64,000 nt of DNA from Roseicyclus amphidinii (lineage in GTDB: Bacteria; Pseudomonadota; Alphaproteobacteria; Rhodobacterales; Rhodobacteraceae): positions 1 through 64,000 of the forward strand of contig NZ_JASJOE010000007.1 in NCBI RefSeq assembly GCF_030163755.1, in the 5' to 3' direction. The stretch's first letter is position 1; each line of letters starts with the position of its first letter. The translations under genes and the position numbers were made by a program. Below are positions 1-8,699 of the stretch, piece by piece. The notes beneath the pieces were generated by a model, which did not search any database, had not been told where the DNA came from, and saw only the letters and a program-made list of their open reading frames with translations.

Positions 1-1
1 C

Positions 2-172
2 TGGGCGCGGGTGCGGCCCGGTGCCGACACGGCGCGCCGGGACTATGCCGCGGCGCTTGACGGGCGGCTGTTCTTCGCGGGCGAGGCCGCGCCGGGCCCC
101 TATGGCACCACGCTCGGCGGGGCATGGAACGCCGGGCTCGCCGCGGCGGGCCAGATCTGGGACGCGACCTGA
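2..172 (+). CDS. Flavin-containing amine oxidase, C-terminal fragment
   Basis: Only the last 56 codons are in the window; the gene runs in from the left edge. The visible end reads FFAGEAAPGPYGTTLGGAWNAG, cited here as FFAGEA at about residue 24, then GGAWNAG, then AAAGQIW before the stop. FAGE(A/T) followed by a Gly-rich stretch and a small-residue helix is the C-terminal FAD-binding signature of the monoamine oxidase family, FAD-dependent enzymes that oxidise amines to aldehydes with release of peroxide. The substrate cannot be told from this piece. In many related genomes phoH sits just upstream of ybeY, so finding an amine oxidase here is a local difference. Confidence 0.8.
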   Translation, partial: WARVRPGADTARRDYAAALDGRLFFAGEAAPGPYGTTLGGAWNAGLAAAGQIWDAT

Positions 173-232
173 GACGCGCGGCGAAAACGGTGGCAGTTGA
201 CCGCCGCAGCGCGCCGGTGCATGGCGCGGGGC

Positions 233-730
233 ATGGATATCGACATTCTCATCGAGGACGACGGCTGGGACGAGCCCGCGCTCGAGGCGCTGGCCGCCCG
301 CGCCTGCGAGACCACGCTGGACGAGCTGGGCCTTGAGCCGCAGCAGTATGCCGTCTCGATCCTTGCCTGTGACGACGACCGCATCGCCACCCTGAACGCC
401 GAGTTCCGCGGCAAGCCCACGCCGACCAACGTTCTGTCATGGCCGTCGGAGGAGCGCGCTCCGGCCGCGCCGGGCGAGATGCCGCACCTGCCGCGCCCGA
501 ACCCCGCAGGCCCGCCCGAAGAGCTGGGCGATATCGCGCTGGCGCTGGGGGTCTTGACCCGCGAAGCGCAGGAGGGGGCCAAGCCTTTCGATCATCATCT
601 TGCCCATCTTCTGGTCCATGGGCTGCTACACCTGTTGGGTTTCGATCACATAACCGACCCCGATGCCGCGCTAATGGAGGGTCTGGAGACCCGCATCCTT
701 GCAAGACTGGGGGTGCCTGACCCATATTGA
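233..730 (+). CDS. ybeY: Endoribonuclease YbeY (16S rRNA maturation)
   Basis: A 165-residue protein carrying the zinc site of UPF0054: HGLLHLLGFDH at residues 129-139, with His129, His133 and His139 as metal ligands. NVLSWP at 66-71 matches the conserved NVLSFP segment. YbeY is a cytoplasmic single-strand endoribonuclease that takes part in 16S rRNA 3' end maturation and ribosome quality control. The ATG at 233 was chosen because MDIDI is the usual kind of N-terminus for this family; the earlier in-frame starts at 197 and 221 add only a low-complexity Arg/Ala leader. It is followed 46 bp later by corC and then lnt, the usual order of this housekeeping cluster. Confidence 0.95.
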   Translation: MDIDILIEDDGWDEPALEALAARACETTLDELGLEPQQYAVSILACDDDRIATLNAEFRGKPTPTNVLSWPSEERAPAAPGEMPHLPRPNPAGPPEELGDIALALGVLTREAQEGAKPFDHHLAHLLVHGLLHLLGFDHITDPDAALMEGLETRILARLGVPDPY

Positions 731-776
731 GGACGCGGGCCGAACTGGGCCCGAATAGTGATTTCGGAAAGGAGCC

Positions 777-1673
777 ATGAGCTCGACCCCTGATCCCTCG
801 TCTCCCGCGGCGCGTGGCGCGCAGGACGACGCGGAAGACCCGCAGCCGCAGAGGCCGGGTTTCTTTGCAAGGCTCTTCGGCGCGGATGACGCCGAGGCCG
901 ATCCTTCGAACGACGATCCGCAACCCGGTGCGGGCGGTGCCAATGGCGCGGCCCTGCCGCAATTCGGCATGTCCAACCTGCGCCGGATGCGCGTCGAGGA
1001 CGTGATGATCCCGCGCGCCGAGATCGTTTCGGTCTCCTGTGACGAAGACCTCGACGCGCTGGTCGATGTCTTCCGCGACAGCGGTCTGACGCGCTTGCCG
1101 GTCTACGAGGGCACGCTCGACAGCCCCACGGGGCTTGTCCACCTCAAGGACGTGGCGCTGCGCTACGGGTTCAATGGCAAGGGCAACGGGTTTCACCTGC
1201 GCACCATGCTGCGCCCCTTGCTTTACGTGCCGCCCTCGATGCCCATCGGCGTGCTGCTGCAGAAGATGCAGACCGAGCGGACGCATATGGCGCTGGTGAT
1301 CGACGAATATGGCGGGGTCGAGGGGCTGGTCACCATCGAGGACCTGATCGAGCAGGTCATCGGCGAGATCGAGGACGAACACGACATCGAAGAGGACCAG
1401 CCCTGGACCGCCGAGGGCGAGGGGCGCTGGCTGGCGCTGGCGCGCGCCCCGCTCGACGAGTTCGAGGCCGAGCTGGGCATGGCCCTGTCGGACGTGGACG
1501 ACGAGGAAGAGGTGGACACGCTTGGCGGTCTCGTCTTCCTGCTGTCGGGCCGCGTGCCCGCGCGGGGCGAGGTCGTGCCGCATCCCTCGGGCGTCGAATT
1601 CGAGGTGATCGACGCCGATCCGCGCCGCATCAAGCGCCTGCGGGTGCGGATGCCCAAAGGGGCCGCCGGGTGA
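777..1673 (+). CDS. corC: Hemolysin/CorC family CBS-domain protein
   Basis: A 298-residue soluble protein. A charged, disordered N-terminal region (about 1-60) precedes a CBS pair (about 68-190; MRVEDVMIPRAEIVSV, then LVIDEYGGVEGLVTIEDLIEQVIGEI in shorter cited parts VIDEYGG and IEDLIEQ) and a C-terminal CorC_HlyC (transporter-associated) domain at about 205-290. No DUF21 membrane domain is present, so it resembles the short CorC/YbeX form rather than the full transporter. The family is linked to Mg2+/Co2+ export and, in this gene neighbourhood, to YbeY and Lnt. The ATG is preceded by AAAGGAG, a strong ribosome binding site. Its stop overlaps the GTG start of lnt, suggesting translational coupling. 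Confidence 0.9.
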   Translation: MSSTPDPSSPAARGAQDDAEDPQPQRPGFFARLFGADDAEADPSNDDPQPGAGGANGAALPQFGMSNLRRMRVEDVMIPRAEIVSVSCDEDLDALVDVFRDSGLTRLPVYEGTLDSPTGLVHLKDVALRYGFNGKGNGFHLRTMLRPLLYVPPSMPIGVLLQKMQTERTHMALVIDEYGGVEGLVTIEDLIEQVIGEIEDEHDIEEDQPWTAEGEGRWLALARAPLDEFEAELGMALSDVDDEEEVDTLGGLVFLLSGRVPARGEVVPHPSGVEFEVIDADPRRIKRLRVRMPKGAAG

Positions 1674-3202
1674 GCCACTCCGCCGCGTCGGCGCTGGCCG
1701 GTCTGCGCCCGTGGGCGCGGCTCGGGCTTGCGGGGCTGGCCGGGGCGGTGGGCGCGCTCGGGCTTGCGCCCTTCGACCTGTGGTTCGTCGGCTGGCTCGG
1801 CTTTGCCGCGCTTGTGGCGCTGAGCGTCACGGCACCCGCTCCGCGCGCTGCTGCCCTTGCGGCATGGGTCGGCGGTTCGGCGCATTTCGCGCTCGCGCTC
1901 AACTGGATCGTCGAGCCGTTCTTCGTCGATGCCGCGCGCCATGGCTGGATGGCGCCCTTCGCGCTGATCCTGATGGCGGGGGGGCTGGCGTTGTTCTGGG
2001 CCCTGCCCGGCTGGCTCGCGGCGCGGCTGCTGCCGCGGCACGCGGCGCGGGTGGTCGTGCTCGCCGGGCTTCTCGTGCTGGCCGAGGCCGCGCGCGGCGT
2101 GGTCTTCACCGGCTTTCCATGGGCGCAGCCGGGCCATGGGCTGATCGCCTCGCCGCTGCTGGGACTGGCGGCGCTGGCCGGTCCGCTGGGCCTGACCGCG
2201 CTGGTTCTTGGCGCGGCGGCGGTCCTGGCCGTGGTGGTGCTGCGCGGGCACGCGATGGGCGCGGGCCTGCTGGCGCTTGCGCCGCTGGCCCTGCTGGCGC
2301 TGCCGGTTCCCGCACCGCCGCCGCCCGATCCCGCGGCCCCCGTGGTCCGGCTGATCCAGCCCAACGCGCCGCAGCACCTGAAATGGCGTTCGGACATGGT
2401 CCCGGTCTTCTTCCGCCGGGCGCTCGACCTGACGGCCGGCCCGCCCGAGGGGCGCGCGCCCGCGCTGATCGTCTGGCCCGAGACATCGCTGCCCGTCCTG
2501 CTGGAGGAGTCGCAGCGCGTGCGCGCCGACATCGCCGCGGCCGCCGGTGCGGCCGAGGTGGTCGTGGGCGGGCAACGCTTCGAGGGGCTGCGCGCGCGCA
2601 ACACGGCTGTTCTGCTCGATCCCGAGGGCGCGATCCGGCAGCTCTACGACAAGCACCACCTCGTGCCCTTCGGCGAATACATGCCCGGCGGTGCCGCCGC
2701 CCAGGCGCTGGGCCTGCGCGGCATCGCCGAGGTGCTGGCGGGCGGCTATTCGCCCGGTCCCGGCCCCGATCTTCTCGAGATCGGCGGCGCGCTTGGCCGC
2801 GCCTTTCCGATGATCTGCTACGAGGCGATCTTTCCCCGCTACATCCGCACGGTGCCGCGCCCCGACTGGATGCTCCACCTGACCAATGACGCGTGGTTCG
2901 GGCAGGTCTCGGGCCCCTACCAGCATCTCGCCCTCGCGCGGTTGCGCGCCGTCGAGCAGGGGCTGCCCGTTCTGCGCGCAGCCAACACCGGCGTGTCCGC
3001 GGTGATCGACGGGCGTGGGCGCGTGCTGGCCGCGCTGCCCCTGAACGCGGCGGGCGCGCTCGACGCGGCGCTGCCGCCCGCGCTGCCGCCGACACTCTAT
3101 GCGCGGACCGGCGACTGGCCGATCCTGCTGCTTGTCCTTTTGGCAACAGCCGCGGCGCTTGCCGCCGGTCGCCGGTTCGCGCCATTGCACCGGTCAGGCT
3201 AA
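1670..3202 (+). CDS. lnt: Apolipoprotein N-acyltransferase
   Basis: A 510-residue inner-membrane enzyme that transfers the third acyl chain to the N-terminal cysteine of apolipoproteins. The first half holds about six hydrophobic helices; the second half is a nitrilase-type (CN hydrolase) domain. The Glu-Lys-Cys catalytic triad is visible as IVWPETSLP (Glu), LYDKHHLVPFGEY (Lys) and PMICYEAIFP (Cys). A last hydrophobic segment (ILLLVLLATAAALAAG) closes the protein. It starts with GTG in a GTGA overlap with the corC stop, so the two genes are probably translated in a coupled way. The SAM/SAH riboswitch and metK lie just downstream on the same strand. Confidence 0.95.
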   Translation: MSHSAASALAGLRPWARLGLAGLAGAVGALGLAPFDLWFVGWLGFAALVALSVTAPAPRAAALAAWVGGSAHFALALNWIVEPFFVDAARHGWMAPFALILMAGGLALFWALPGWLAARLLPRHAARVVVLAGLLVLAEAARGVVFTGFPWAQPGHGLIASPLLGLAALAGPLGLTALVLGAAAVLAVVVLRGHAMGAGLLALAPLALLALPVPAPPPPDPAAPVVRLIQPNAPQHLKWRSDMVPVFFRRALDLTAGPPEGRAPALIVWPETSLPVLLEESQRVRADIAAAAGAAEVVVGGQRFEGLRARNTAVLLDPEGAIRQLYDKHHLVPFGEYMPGGAAAQALGLRGIAEVLAGGYSPGPGPDLLEIGGALGRAFPMICYEAIFPRYIRTVPRPDWMLHLTNDAWFGQVSGPYQHLALARLRAVEQGLPVLRAANTGVSAVIDGRGRVLAALPLNAAGALDAALPPALPPTLYARTGDWPILLLVLLATAAALAAGRRFAPLHRSG

Positions 3203-3221
3203 GGGCGTAAAGCGCCGTATG

Positions 3222-3269
3222 CCCCACAACGGCTTCCTGGCGTGGGGTCACCTGTATTCCAATGGAGCG
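3222..3269 (+). ncRNA. SAM/SAH riboswitch in the metK leader
   Basis: The leader has the compact H-type pseudoknot layout of the SAM/SAH class. Stem P1 pairs CCCCAC (3222-3227) with GTGGGG (3242-3247) as six perfect base pairs. Its loop carries AACGGCTTCCTGGC (3228-3241), matching the conserved loop I recall for this class. A tail ATGGAGC (3262-3268) can pair with the loop GGCTTCC (3231-3237) to form the second helix. That tail contains the GGAG ribosome binding site of metK, so ligand binding would hide it and lower translation. The class is known mainly from Rhodobacterales and typically precedes metK, which fits both gene and organism. Assigned from memory of the consensus, not from a covariance search. 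Confidence 0.9.
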
Positions 3270-3279
3270 CTTTCCCCCC

Positions 3280-4461
3280 ATGGCACGCGACAGCTACATC
3301 TTCACCTCCGAGTCCGTCTCGGAGGGGCACCCTGACAAGGTCTGCGACCGCATCTCGGATGCCGTTCTCGATGCCCTCATCTCCGAGGAACCGGAGGCGC
3401 GCGTCGCCTGTGAAACCTTCGCCACGACCAACCGCGTGGTCATCGGCGGCGAGGTCGGCCTGTCGGACAAGGCGAAGCTGTCCGATTACATGGGCCGGAT
3501 CGAAGCTATCGCGCGCGACTGCATCCGCGACATCGGCTACGAGCAGGACAAGTTCCACCACGCCACCGTCGAGGTGACGAACCTCTTGCACGAGCAATCC
3601 GCGCATATCGCGCAGGGCGTGGACGCCGCCGAAAACAAGGACGAGGGCGCGGGCGACCAGGGTATCATGTTCGGGTATGCCGTCGACGAGACGCCCGAGC
3701 TGATGCCGGCCCCGATCCTCTATTCCCACGCGATCCTGAAGCGTCTGGCCGAGGTGCGCAAATCCGGGCAGGAGCCGACGCTCGGCCCCGACGCGAAAAG
3801 CCAGCTGACCCTGCGTTACGAAGGCGGCAAGCCGGTAGAGGTGACCTCGATCGTGCTGTCCACGCAGCACCTCGACGAGGACATGACCTCGGACGACGTG
3901 CGCGCCGTGGTCGAACCCTATATCCGCGAGGTCCTGCCCTCGGGCTGGATCACCGAGGCGACGAACTGGTGGGTGAACCCCACCGGCAAATTCGTCATCG
4001 GCGGCCCTGACGGGGACGCGGGCCTGACGGGCCGCAAGATCATCGTCGACACCTACGGTGGCGCAGCGCCGCACGGCGGCGGTGCCTTCTCGGGCAAGGA
4101 CCCGACCAAGGTGGACCGCTCGGCAGCCTATGCGGCGCGTTACCTTGCCAAGAACGTGGTCGCCGCGGGGCTGGCCAAACGCTGCACGCTGCAGCTGAGC
4201 TATGCCATCGGCGTGGCCGAACCGCTGTCGATCTATGCGGATACGCATGGCACGGGCGAGGTGGACGAGGCCCGGATCGAGGCCGCGATCCGGCAGGTCA
4301 TGAACCTGACCCCGCGCGGCATCCGCACGCATCTGTCGCTGAACCGCCCGATCTACCAGCGCACCGCGGCCTATGGCCATTTCGGCCGCGCACCCGAGGC
4401 CGATGGCGGCTTCAGCTGGGAGCGCACCGACCTTGCCGAGGCGCTGAAGGCGGCGGTCTGA
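3280..4461 (+). CDS. metK: S-adenosylmethionine synthetase
   Basis: A 393-residue cytoplasmic enzyme that makes SAM from methionine and ATP. Seen motifs: [10 protein letters not shown] (about 14-23), the signature [12 protein letters not shown] (123-134) and [10 protein letters not shown] (266-275), all typical of MAT. The ATG at 3280 was chosen over the in-frame ATG at 3262: the upstream one lies inside the riboswitch pseudoknot tail, whereas GGAG at 3264-3267 is a well-placed ribosome binding site for 3280, and [12 protein letters not shown] is the normal family N-terminus. Expression is expected to fall when SAM or SAH binds the leader. It ends one base before the convergent EEP gene. A GC-rich inverted repeat (4470-4476 with 4489-4495) just past the stop may help termination. 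Confidence 0.97.
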   Translation: MARDSYIFTSESVSEGHPDKVCDRISDAVLDALISEEPEARVACETFATTNRVVIGGEVGLSDKAKLSDYMGRIEAIARDCIRDIGYEQDKFHHATVEVTNLLHEQSAHIAQGVDAAENKDEGAGDQGIMFGYAVDETPELMPAPILYSHAILKRLAEVRKSGQEPTLGPDAKSQLTLRYEGGKPVEVTSIVLSTQHLDEDMTSDDVRAVVEPYIREVLPSGWITEATNWWVNPTGKFVIGGPDGDAGLTGRKIIVDTYGGAAPHGGGAFSGKDPTKVDRSAAYAARYLAKNVVAAGLAKRCTLQLSYAIGVAEPLSIYADTHGTGEVDEARIEAAIRQVMNLTPRGIRTHLSLNRPIYQRTAAYGHFGRAPEADGGFSWERTDLAEALKAAV

Positions 4462-4462
4462 T

Positions 4463-5173
4463 CTACCCTGCGCCGGTCCCTCGCGGGGCCGGCGCGAAAT
4501 CCGCCCAGACGGGCAGGTGATCCGAGGCCTGTCGCGCGTGCCCGTCGCGGATCACGCCGCTGCCGGTGACAGCCAGCCCCGCGCCATGTGCAAAGCGATC
4601 CAAAGGTGCAACCGGGTAGGCCGCGTGAAAGCTGCGCCCCGGCGTGACCAGCGAAAAGGCACGGCCGAGCGGCTCGAACCCGCCCACGGGTGACCATTCG
4701 TTGAAATCCCCCGCGATGATCGTCCGCCCCCTCGCCTCGGGCGCGATCTGCTCGGACAGCGCATGCATCTGCCGTCGCCGCCAGCGGCGCAACAGGCCCA
4801 GGTGCGCGCCCACCAGCGTCACGCGGCCCAGCCCCGCGCGCTCGACCTCGACCATGACCGCGCCGCGCGGCTCCAGCCCCGGCAGCGGCAGGCGGCGCAG
4901 GCCGAGGACCCGGATACCCGGCTTCACCAGCACAGCGTTGCCGTGCCAGCCGAGGCTCACATCGGTGCCGCCCAGATCGACGAGGTCATAGTCGCTTTCC
5001 CTCTCGATCAGGCGCTTGGGAATGGCGGCCGGCCGCGCGCCAAGGCGCTTGTCGGCCTCCTGCAGGATCGCAACATCTGCCCCGCTGTCGGCGATCACCC
5101 CAAGTATCCGCTCGGGGTTGTAGCGCCGGTCGAGGCCCACGGCCTTGCGGATGTTGTAGCTCAGAACCCGCAT
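4463..5173 (-). CDS. Endonuclease/exonuclease/phosphatase family protein
   Basis: A 236-residue protein of the EEP superfamily (DNase I-like phosphodiesterase fold). Metal and catalytic motifs appear in order: MRVLSYNIRKAVG at the N-terminus, ILQEAD (Glu metal ligand, near 37-42), AGDFNEW (Asp/Asn, near 165), and SDHLPVWADF (the closing Asp-His pair). No signal peptide is seen. Its start is 8 bp after the stop of the cardiolipin synthase-like gene, so the two are probably cotranscribed. EEP genes are often paired with PLD-type phospholipid synthases, but whether the substrate is nucleic acid or a phosphodiester lipid cannot be told here. Confidence 0.85.
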   Translation of the reverse strand: MRVLSYNIRKAVGLDRRYNPERILGVIADSGADVAILQEADKRLGARPAAIPKRLIERESDYDLVDLGGTDVSLGWHGNAVLVKPGIRVLGLRRLPLPGLEPRGAVMVEVERAGLGRVTLVGAHLGLLRRWRRRQMHALSEQIAPEARGRTIIAGDFNEWSPVGGFEPLGRAFSLVTPGRSFHAAYPVAPLDRFAHGAGLAVTGSGVIRDGHARQASDHLPVWADFAPAPRGTGAG

Positions 5174-5181
5174 CGCCCCCC

Positions 5182-6597
5182 CTACAGCACCGGCGCGAAG
5201 AGCCGTGCCAGCGGTGCGCCAAGGCGGATCGCCAGCGGTTGCTGCTCCAGCGTCTTGTCGAGGCAGGCGGCACGGGCGAAATCGGCGCGCAGCATCTCTT
5301 CGACCTCCGAGGCGACCCCGGTGTCGAGGAACAGTGCCATCGTCTCGAAATTCAGGCGGAAGGAGCGGTTGTCGAAATTCGTGCTGCCGATCCCCGACAG
5401 GCAATCGTCGATCAAGAGCGCCTTCTGGTGCAGGAACCCCGCGCTGTAGCGCCAGATCTCGACGCCCGCCTCGCGCAATTCGTCGAAATAGGCGAAGGCC
5501 GCGAGCCAGGGTAGGTAGTGGTCTATGGTGTCGGGCACGAGGATGCGCACCTCGCGCCCGCGGGTGGCTGCGTGTTTCAACGCGGCGATCAGCGCGAGGT
5601 CGGGCACGAAATAGGGCGTGCTGATCCAGATGCGCCGCTCGGCAGCGGCGATGGCGGCGAAGAACAGGGCGGCCGCCCCATCCTCGCCATCGGTCGGGCC
5701 GGTGGCGACGACCAGCGCCTCGGTCTCGCCCGTCGGCGCAGGGATGGACCACTGGAGGTCGCTGCGCAGCGCCTTGCCGGTCAGCCAGTGCCAATCCTCG
5801 GCGAAGACCAGTTGCAGCTGCGTCACGGCGGGGCCGGTCAGCCGCACGAAACTGTCGCGCCACGCGCCGAAGGCGGGGTTGCGGCCCATGTAGTCATCGC
5901 CCACGTTCAGCCCGCCCAGGTAGGCCTCGCGCCCATCCACGATCAGCGTCTTGCGGTGGTTGCGAAAGTTGATCTGCACGCGGCGCGCGATGGGGCGGTT
6001 GCGCGCTTGCGCGATGCCGTTGATGCCCGCGGCCTCCATCCGGCGCAGCGTGGCGCGGCGCAGCCCGTTCGAGCCGAGCGCATCGGTATGGAGCATCACC
6101 GCCACGCCCCGCTCGGCGGCGGCGATCAGCCGGTCGATCATCTCGGTGCCCAGCCCGTCGTCGCGCAGCGTGTAGAACTGCACGAGGAGATAGTGTTCGG
6201 CCCGGTCGATGGCGTCGAAGAGCGCGTCGAAAGTCGCCTGCCCGTCGATCAGCAACTCGGCCCGGTTGCCGGGCACGAAGGCCATGCCCGCGATGCGTTC
6301 GAAGGGGCGGCGGTCGATGCGGTCGCAGGACGGGCAGGACACGCGGAGGTCTTCGGGATCGGGGCGCTTGTCGTCGAAGAGAAGGCGGCTTCGCCGCCGT
6401 TCCTTCGTGCGGCGCTTGTAGCGGTGCGGGCCGAAAAGCCCGTAGAGCAGAACGGCGATGTAAGGTGTCGTCAGCAGGAACACGACCCAGCCCACCGCGC
6501 CCTGCGGGGTGCGCGCCGTCTGCGCCGCCCGCCAGCTGAGCCAGACGGCAAGCCCGACGAAGACCGCCGAGAGAAGCGCAAGAAGCGAGCCCTGCAC
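5182..6597 (-). CDS. Cardiolipin synthase-like phospholipase D family protein
   Basis: A 471-residue membrane protein. Two N-terminal hydrophobic helices (about 4-24 and 36-56) are followed by two PLD catalytic motifs: HRKTLIVD (His214-Lys216-Asp221) and HQKALLID (His390-Lys392-Asp397), with the trailing GSTNFDNRSFRLNFE block usual for bacterial ClsA-type enzymes. These condense two phosphatidylglycerol molecules to cardiolipin at the inner membrane. The layout and length match ClsA. It lies 4 bp downstream of the site-2 protease gene and 8 bp upstream of the EEP gene, so all three form one minus-strand unit sitting between metK and trmB. Confidence 0.88.
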   Translation of the reverse strand: MQGSLLALLSAVFVGLAVWLSWRAAQTARTPQGAVGWVVFLLTTPYIAVLLYGLFGPHRYKRRTKERRRSRLLFDDKRPDPEDLRVSCPSCDRIDRRPFERIAGMAFVPGNRAELLIDGQATFDALFDAIDRAEHYLLVQFYTLRDDGLGTEMIDRLIAAAERGVAVMLHTDALGSNGLRRATLRRMEAAGINGIAQARNRPIARRVQINFRNHRKTLIVDGREAYLGGLNVGDDYMGRNPAFGAWRDSFVRLTGPAVTQLQLVFAEDWHWLTGKALRSDLQWSIPAPTGETEALVVATGPTDGEDGAAALFFAAIAAAERRIWISTPYFVPDLALIAALKHAATRGREVRILVPDTIDHYLPWLAAFAYFDELREAGVEIWRYSAGFLHQKALLIDDCLSGIGSTNFDNRSFRLNFETMALFLDTGVASEVEEMLRADFARAACLDKTLEQQPLAIRLGAPLARLFAPVL

Positions 6598-6601
6598 GCG
6601 C

Positions 6602-7741
6602 CTACCCCGGCCGGTTCGGGGTGCCGCGCCCCAGCGCCTGCACCACGGCGATATGGCCCATCAGGTCGCGCAGGCTCAGGATGCCGCGCAGCCGCCGCCC
6701 CTCGGCGACGATCAGCTTGCGCTGCGGCCCATCGGACAGGCGCTGCAACGCCTCTTCCGCCGTCATGCGGGGCGCGATCAGGTCGGCGTCGGTCAGCGGC
6801 GCCATGGTTTCGGCCACGCGGGTCGTGGCCCAGTCCTCGCGCGCGACCTCGCGCATCCGCGCGGCGTCGATCTGGCCGATCACGTTGCCCGCATCGACCA
6901 CCGGTGCAAAGCTGACGGCATGGGCCAGCATCACCCGGTCGGCCAGCTCTGCCAGGGTCATCTCGGGCGTCGCCGTCCAGGGGTCGGGCGTCATCAGCTC
7001 GGCCACCCGACGCCCGCGCAGGCCGTCCTGCATCAGGAGCCGCTGATAGGTGCCGCGGCTGGCGTTCAGCACGAAGAAGCCGATCAGCACCAGCCAGACG
7101 CCTCCGATCCCGCCGCCCGAGAGCGCCGAGAACAGGCCCAGCCCCATCAGCCCCAGCGCCAGCACCGTGCCCGCGCCGCTGGCCTTGCGCGTCGCCCCGA
7201 GCATGTCGCCCGAGCGGTGCCAGAGCCATGCGCGCAGCACCCGCCCCCCGTCGAGCGGGAAGGCCGGCAAGAGGTTGAAGACCGCGAGGACCAGGTTGAT
7301 CGAGGCGAGATAGGCGAGGATCGTTCCGACGATTCCTTCCGCGCCCGTGGCCATCGCCGCGAGCCCGAAGAGCGCTGCCAGCACAAAGCTCATCACCGGC
7401 CCGGCGATGGCGATCCAGAATTCCGAACCCGCGCTTTTCGGCTCGTCCAACAGCTCGGCCACGCCCCCGAACAGGAACAGCGTGATCCCCCCGATCCCGA
7501 GCCCGTAGCGCCGCGCGACCAGCGAATGCGCCAGCTCGTGCAGGATCAGGCTGCCGAACAGCCCGAGCATCGCGGCGATGGCAAGGGCGAGATAGGCCCC
7601 CGGCCCAAGCCCCGGCAGCACCTGCGGCAGGTAGCCCGAGGCAAGGCTCCAGACGATCAGGGCGGCGATCAGGAGCCAGCTGGCATCCACCTTGATCTCG
7701 AAGCCGAAGAGATCGAAGAGCTTGACGGAATGTCCGAACAT
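6602..7741 (-). CDS. Site-2 protease family zinc metallopeptidase with CBS domains
   Basis: A 379-residue integral membrane protease (M50). HELAH at 68-72 in a transmembrane helix is the zinc site, and NLLPAFPLDGGRVLRA supplies the third ligand (Asp) in the usual LDGG motif. Several hydrophobic helices fill the first 200 residues; two CBS domains occupy about 240-370 (VAELMTPDPWTATPEM and VAETMAPLTDADLIAPRM). This is the Rip3-like M50/CBS arrangement; such enzymes cut membrane-spanning regulators or signal remnants, while the CBS pair may sense adenylates. The ATG at 7741 was chosen because MFGHSVKLFDLFGFEIKVD is the normal family beginning; a GTG at 7780 would add 13 unmatched residues. Confidence 0.9.
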   Translation of the reverse strand: MFGHSVKLFDLFGFEIKVDASWLLIAALIVWSLASGYLPQVLPGLGPGAYLALAIAAMLGLFGSLILHELAHSLVARRYGLGIGGITLFLFGGVAELLDEPKSAGSEFWIAIAGPVMSFVLAALFGLAAMATGAEGIVGTILAYLASINLVLAVFNLLPAFPLDGGRVLRAWLWHRSGDMLGATRKASGAGTVLALGLMGLGLFSALSGGGIGGVWLVLIGFFVLNASRGTYQRLLMQDGLRGRRVAELMTPDPWTATPEMTLAELADRVMLAHAVSFAPVVDAGNVIGQIDAARMREVAREDWATTRVAETMAPLTDADLIAPRMTAEEALQRLSDGPQRKLIVAEGRRLRGILSLRDLMGHIAVVQALGRGTPNRPG

Positions 7742-7870
7742 CGGGGGCCTCGCATCGCTTTGCTTGTCCGAGGTAAGCACAGGGCGGCGCGATTGAAAGG
7801 CAGGGCAGGGGATTGAGGCCGGTGGCCCGCGGCGTTACACCGCGCGCCGATGCACCCCGAAAGGCCCGTC

Positions 7871-8578
7871 ATGTCGCAGCCGCCCGAGCGCCCGCACCGC
7901 AATTTCTACGGCCGCCGCCGCGGCAAGCACCTGCGCGACAGCCAGGAAGCCTATCTTCAGGAAGACCTCGACGCGCTGTCGCCCGGCCCGGTCGGGTGGG
8001 AGGCGAACCCCGAGCGGCACCCCCTCGATCTGCACGCGCTCTTCGGCGGACGCGAGGTCTGGCTCGAGGTGGGGTTCGGCGGCGGCGAGCACATGGTCCA
8101 CCAGGCGGGGTTGAACCCGCAGGCGGGGATCATCGGCTGCGAGCCCTACATCAACGGCGTCGCCATGCTGCTGGGCAAGATCCGGCGGGCGGGGGTGGAC
8201 AACCTGCGCGTCCATCCCGGCGATGCGCGCGACATGTTCGACGTGCTGCCCGAGGCCTCGATCTCGAAGGCGTTTCTCCTCTACCCCGACCCTTGGCCGA
8301 AAAAGCGCCACCACCGCCGCCGCTTCGTCACGCCCGAGCATCTGGAGCCGCTGGCCCGCGTGCTGAAACCCGGCGCCGAGTTCCGGGTGGCCACCGACAT
8401 TCCCGATTACGTCCGCCAGACTTTGGAAGAGGTGCCGCGCGCGGGCTTCGACTGGCTGGCCGAGGGGCCGCGGGACTGGCGGGAGCCCTGGGGCGACTGG
8501 ATCAGCACGCGCTATGAGCAAAAGGCGCTGCGCGAGGGGCGCGTGCCGCATTACCTGACCTTCCGCAGGCAAGGCTGA
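7871..8578 (+). CDS. trmB: tRNA (guanine-N7)-methyltransferase
   Basis: A 235-residue SAM-dependent enzyme that methylates G46 in the variable loop of tRNAs. RNFYGRRRGKHL near the N-terminus, LEVGFGGGEHMVHQA (SAM-binding motif I) and FLLYPDPWPKKRHHRRRFV (the substrate/catalytic PDPWPKKRHHRRR block) are diagnostic. The ATG at 7871 gives a standard length; an ATG at 7850 would add seven residues. In related genomes trmB often follows metK directly. Here a three-gene opposite-strand block separates them, so trmB must have its own promoter in 7742-7870. Confidence 0.95.
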   Translation: MSQPPERPHRNFYGRRRGKHLRDSQEAYLQEDLDALSPGPVGWEANPERHPLDLHALFGGREVWLEVGFGGGEHMVHQAGLNPQAGIIGCEPYINGVAMLLGKIRRAGVDNLRVHPGDARDMFDVLPEASISKAFLLYPDPWPKKRHHRRRFVTPEHLEPLARVLKPGAEFRVATDIPDYVRQTLEEVPRAGFDWLAEGPRDWREPWGDWISTRYEQKALREGRVPHYLTFRRQG

Positions 8579-8688
8579 CGCGGTCAGGGCTGATGCGCCC
8601 GGGCAGTTCGCCGGTCTCGGTTGGCGTTTCGCCAGCCCTGCCTTGCACTCTGTCTGCCGCGCCCGTTAGCTGTTGGCGACCCAGACAC

Positions 8689-8694
8689 AGGAGA
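8689..8694 (+). promoter_or_regulatory. Ribosome binding site fixing the aminotransferase start
   Basis: AGGAGA lies five bases before the ATG at 8700. It supports that start over a TTG at 8673, which lies upstream of this site. Confidence 0.7.
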
Positions 8695-8699
8695 CGGCC

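Noticed and set aside
1223-3190. A 655-codon minus-strand frame opposite corC and lnt
   Set aside because: Low-complexity Arg/Gln-rich translation without domains; a codon-bias shadow of lnt.
3262-3279. ATG at 3262 as the metK start
   Set aside because: It lies in the riboswitch pseudoknot tail and has no ribosome binding site of its own; the ATG at 3280 has GGAG at proper spacing and the family N-terminus.
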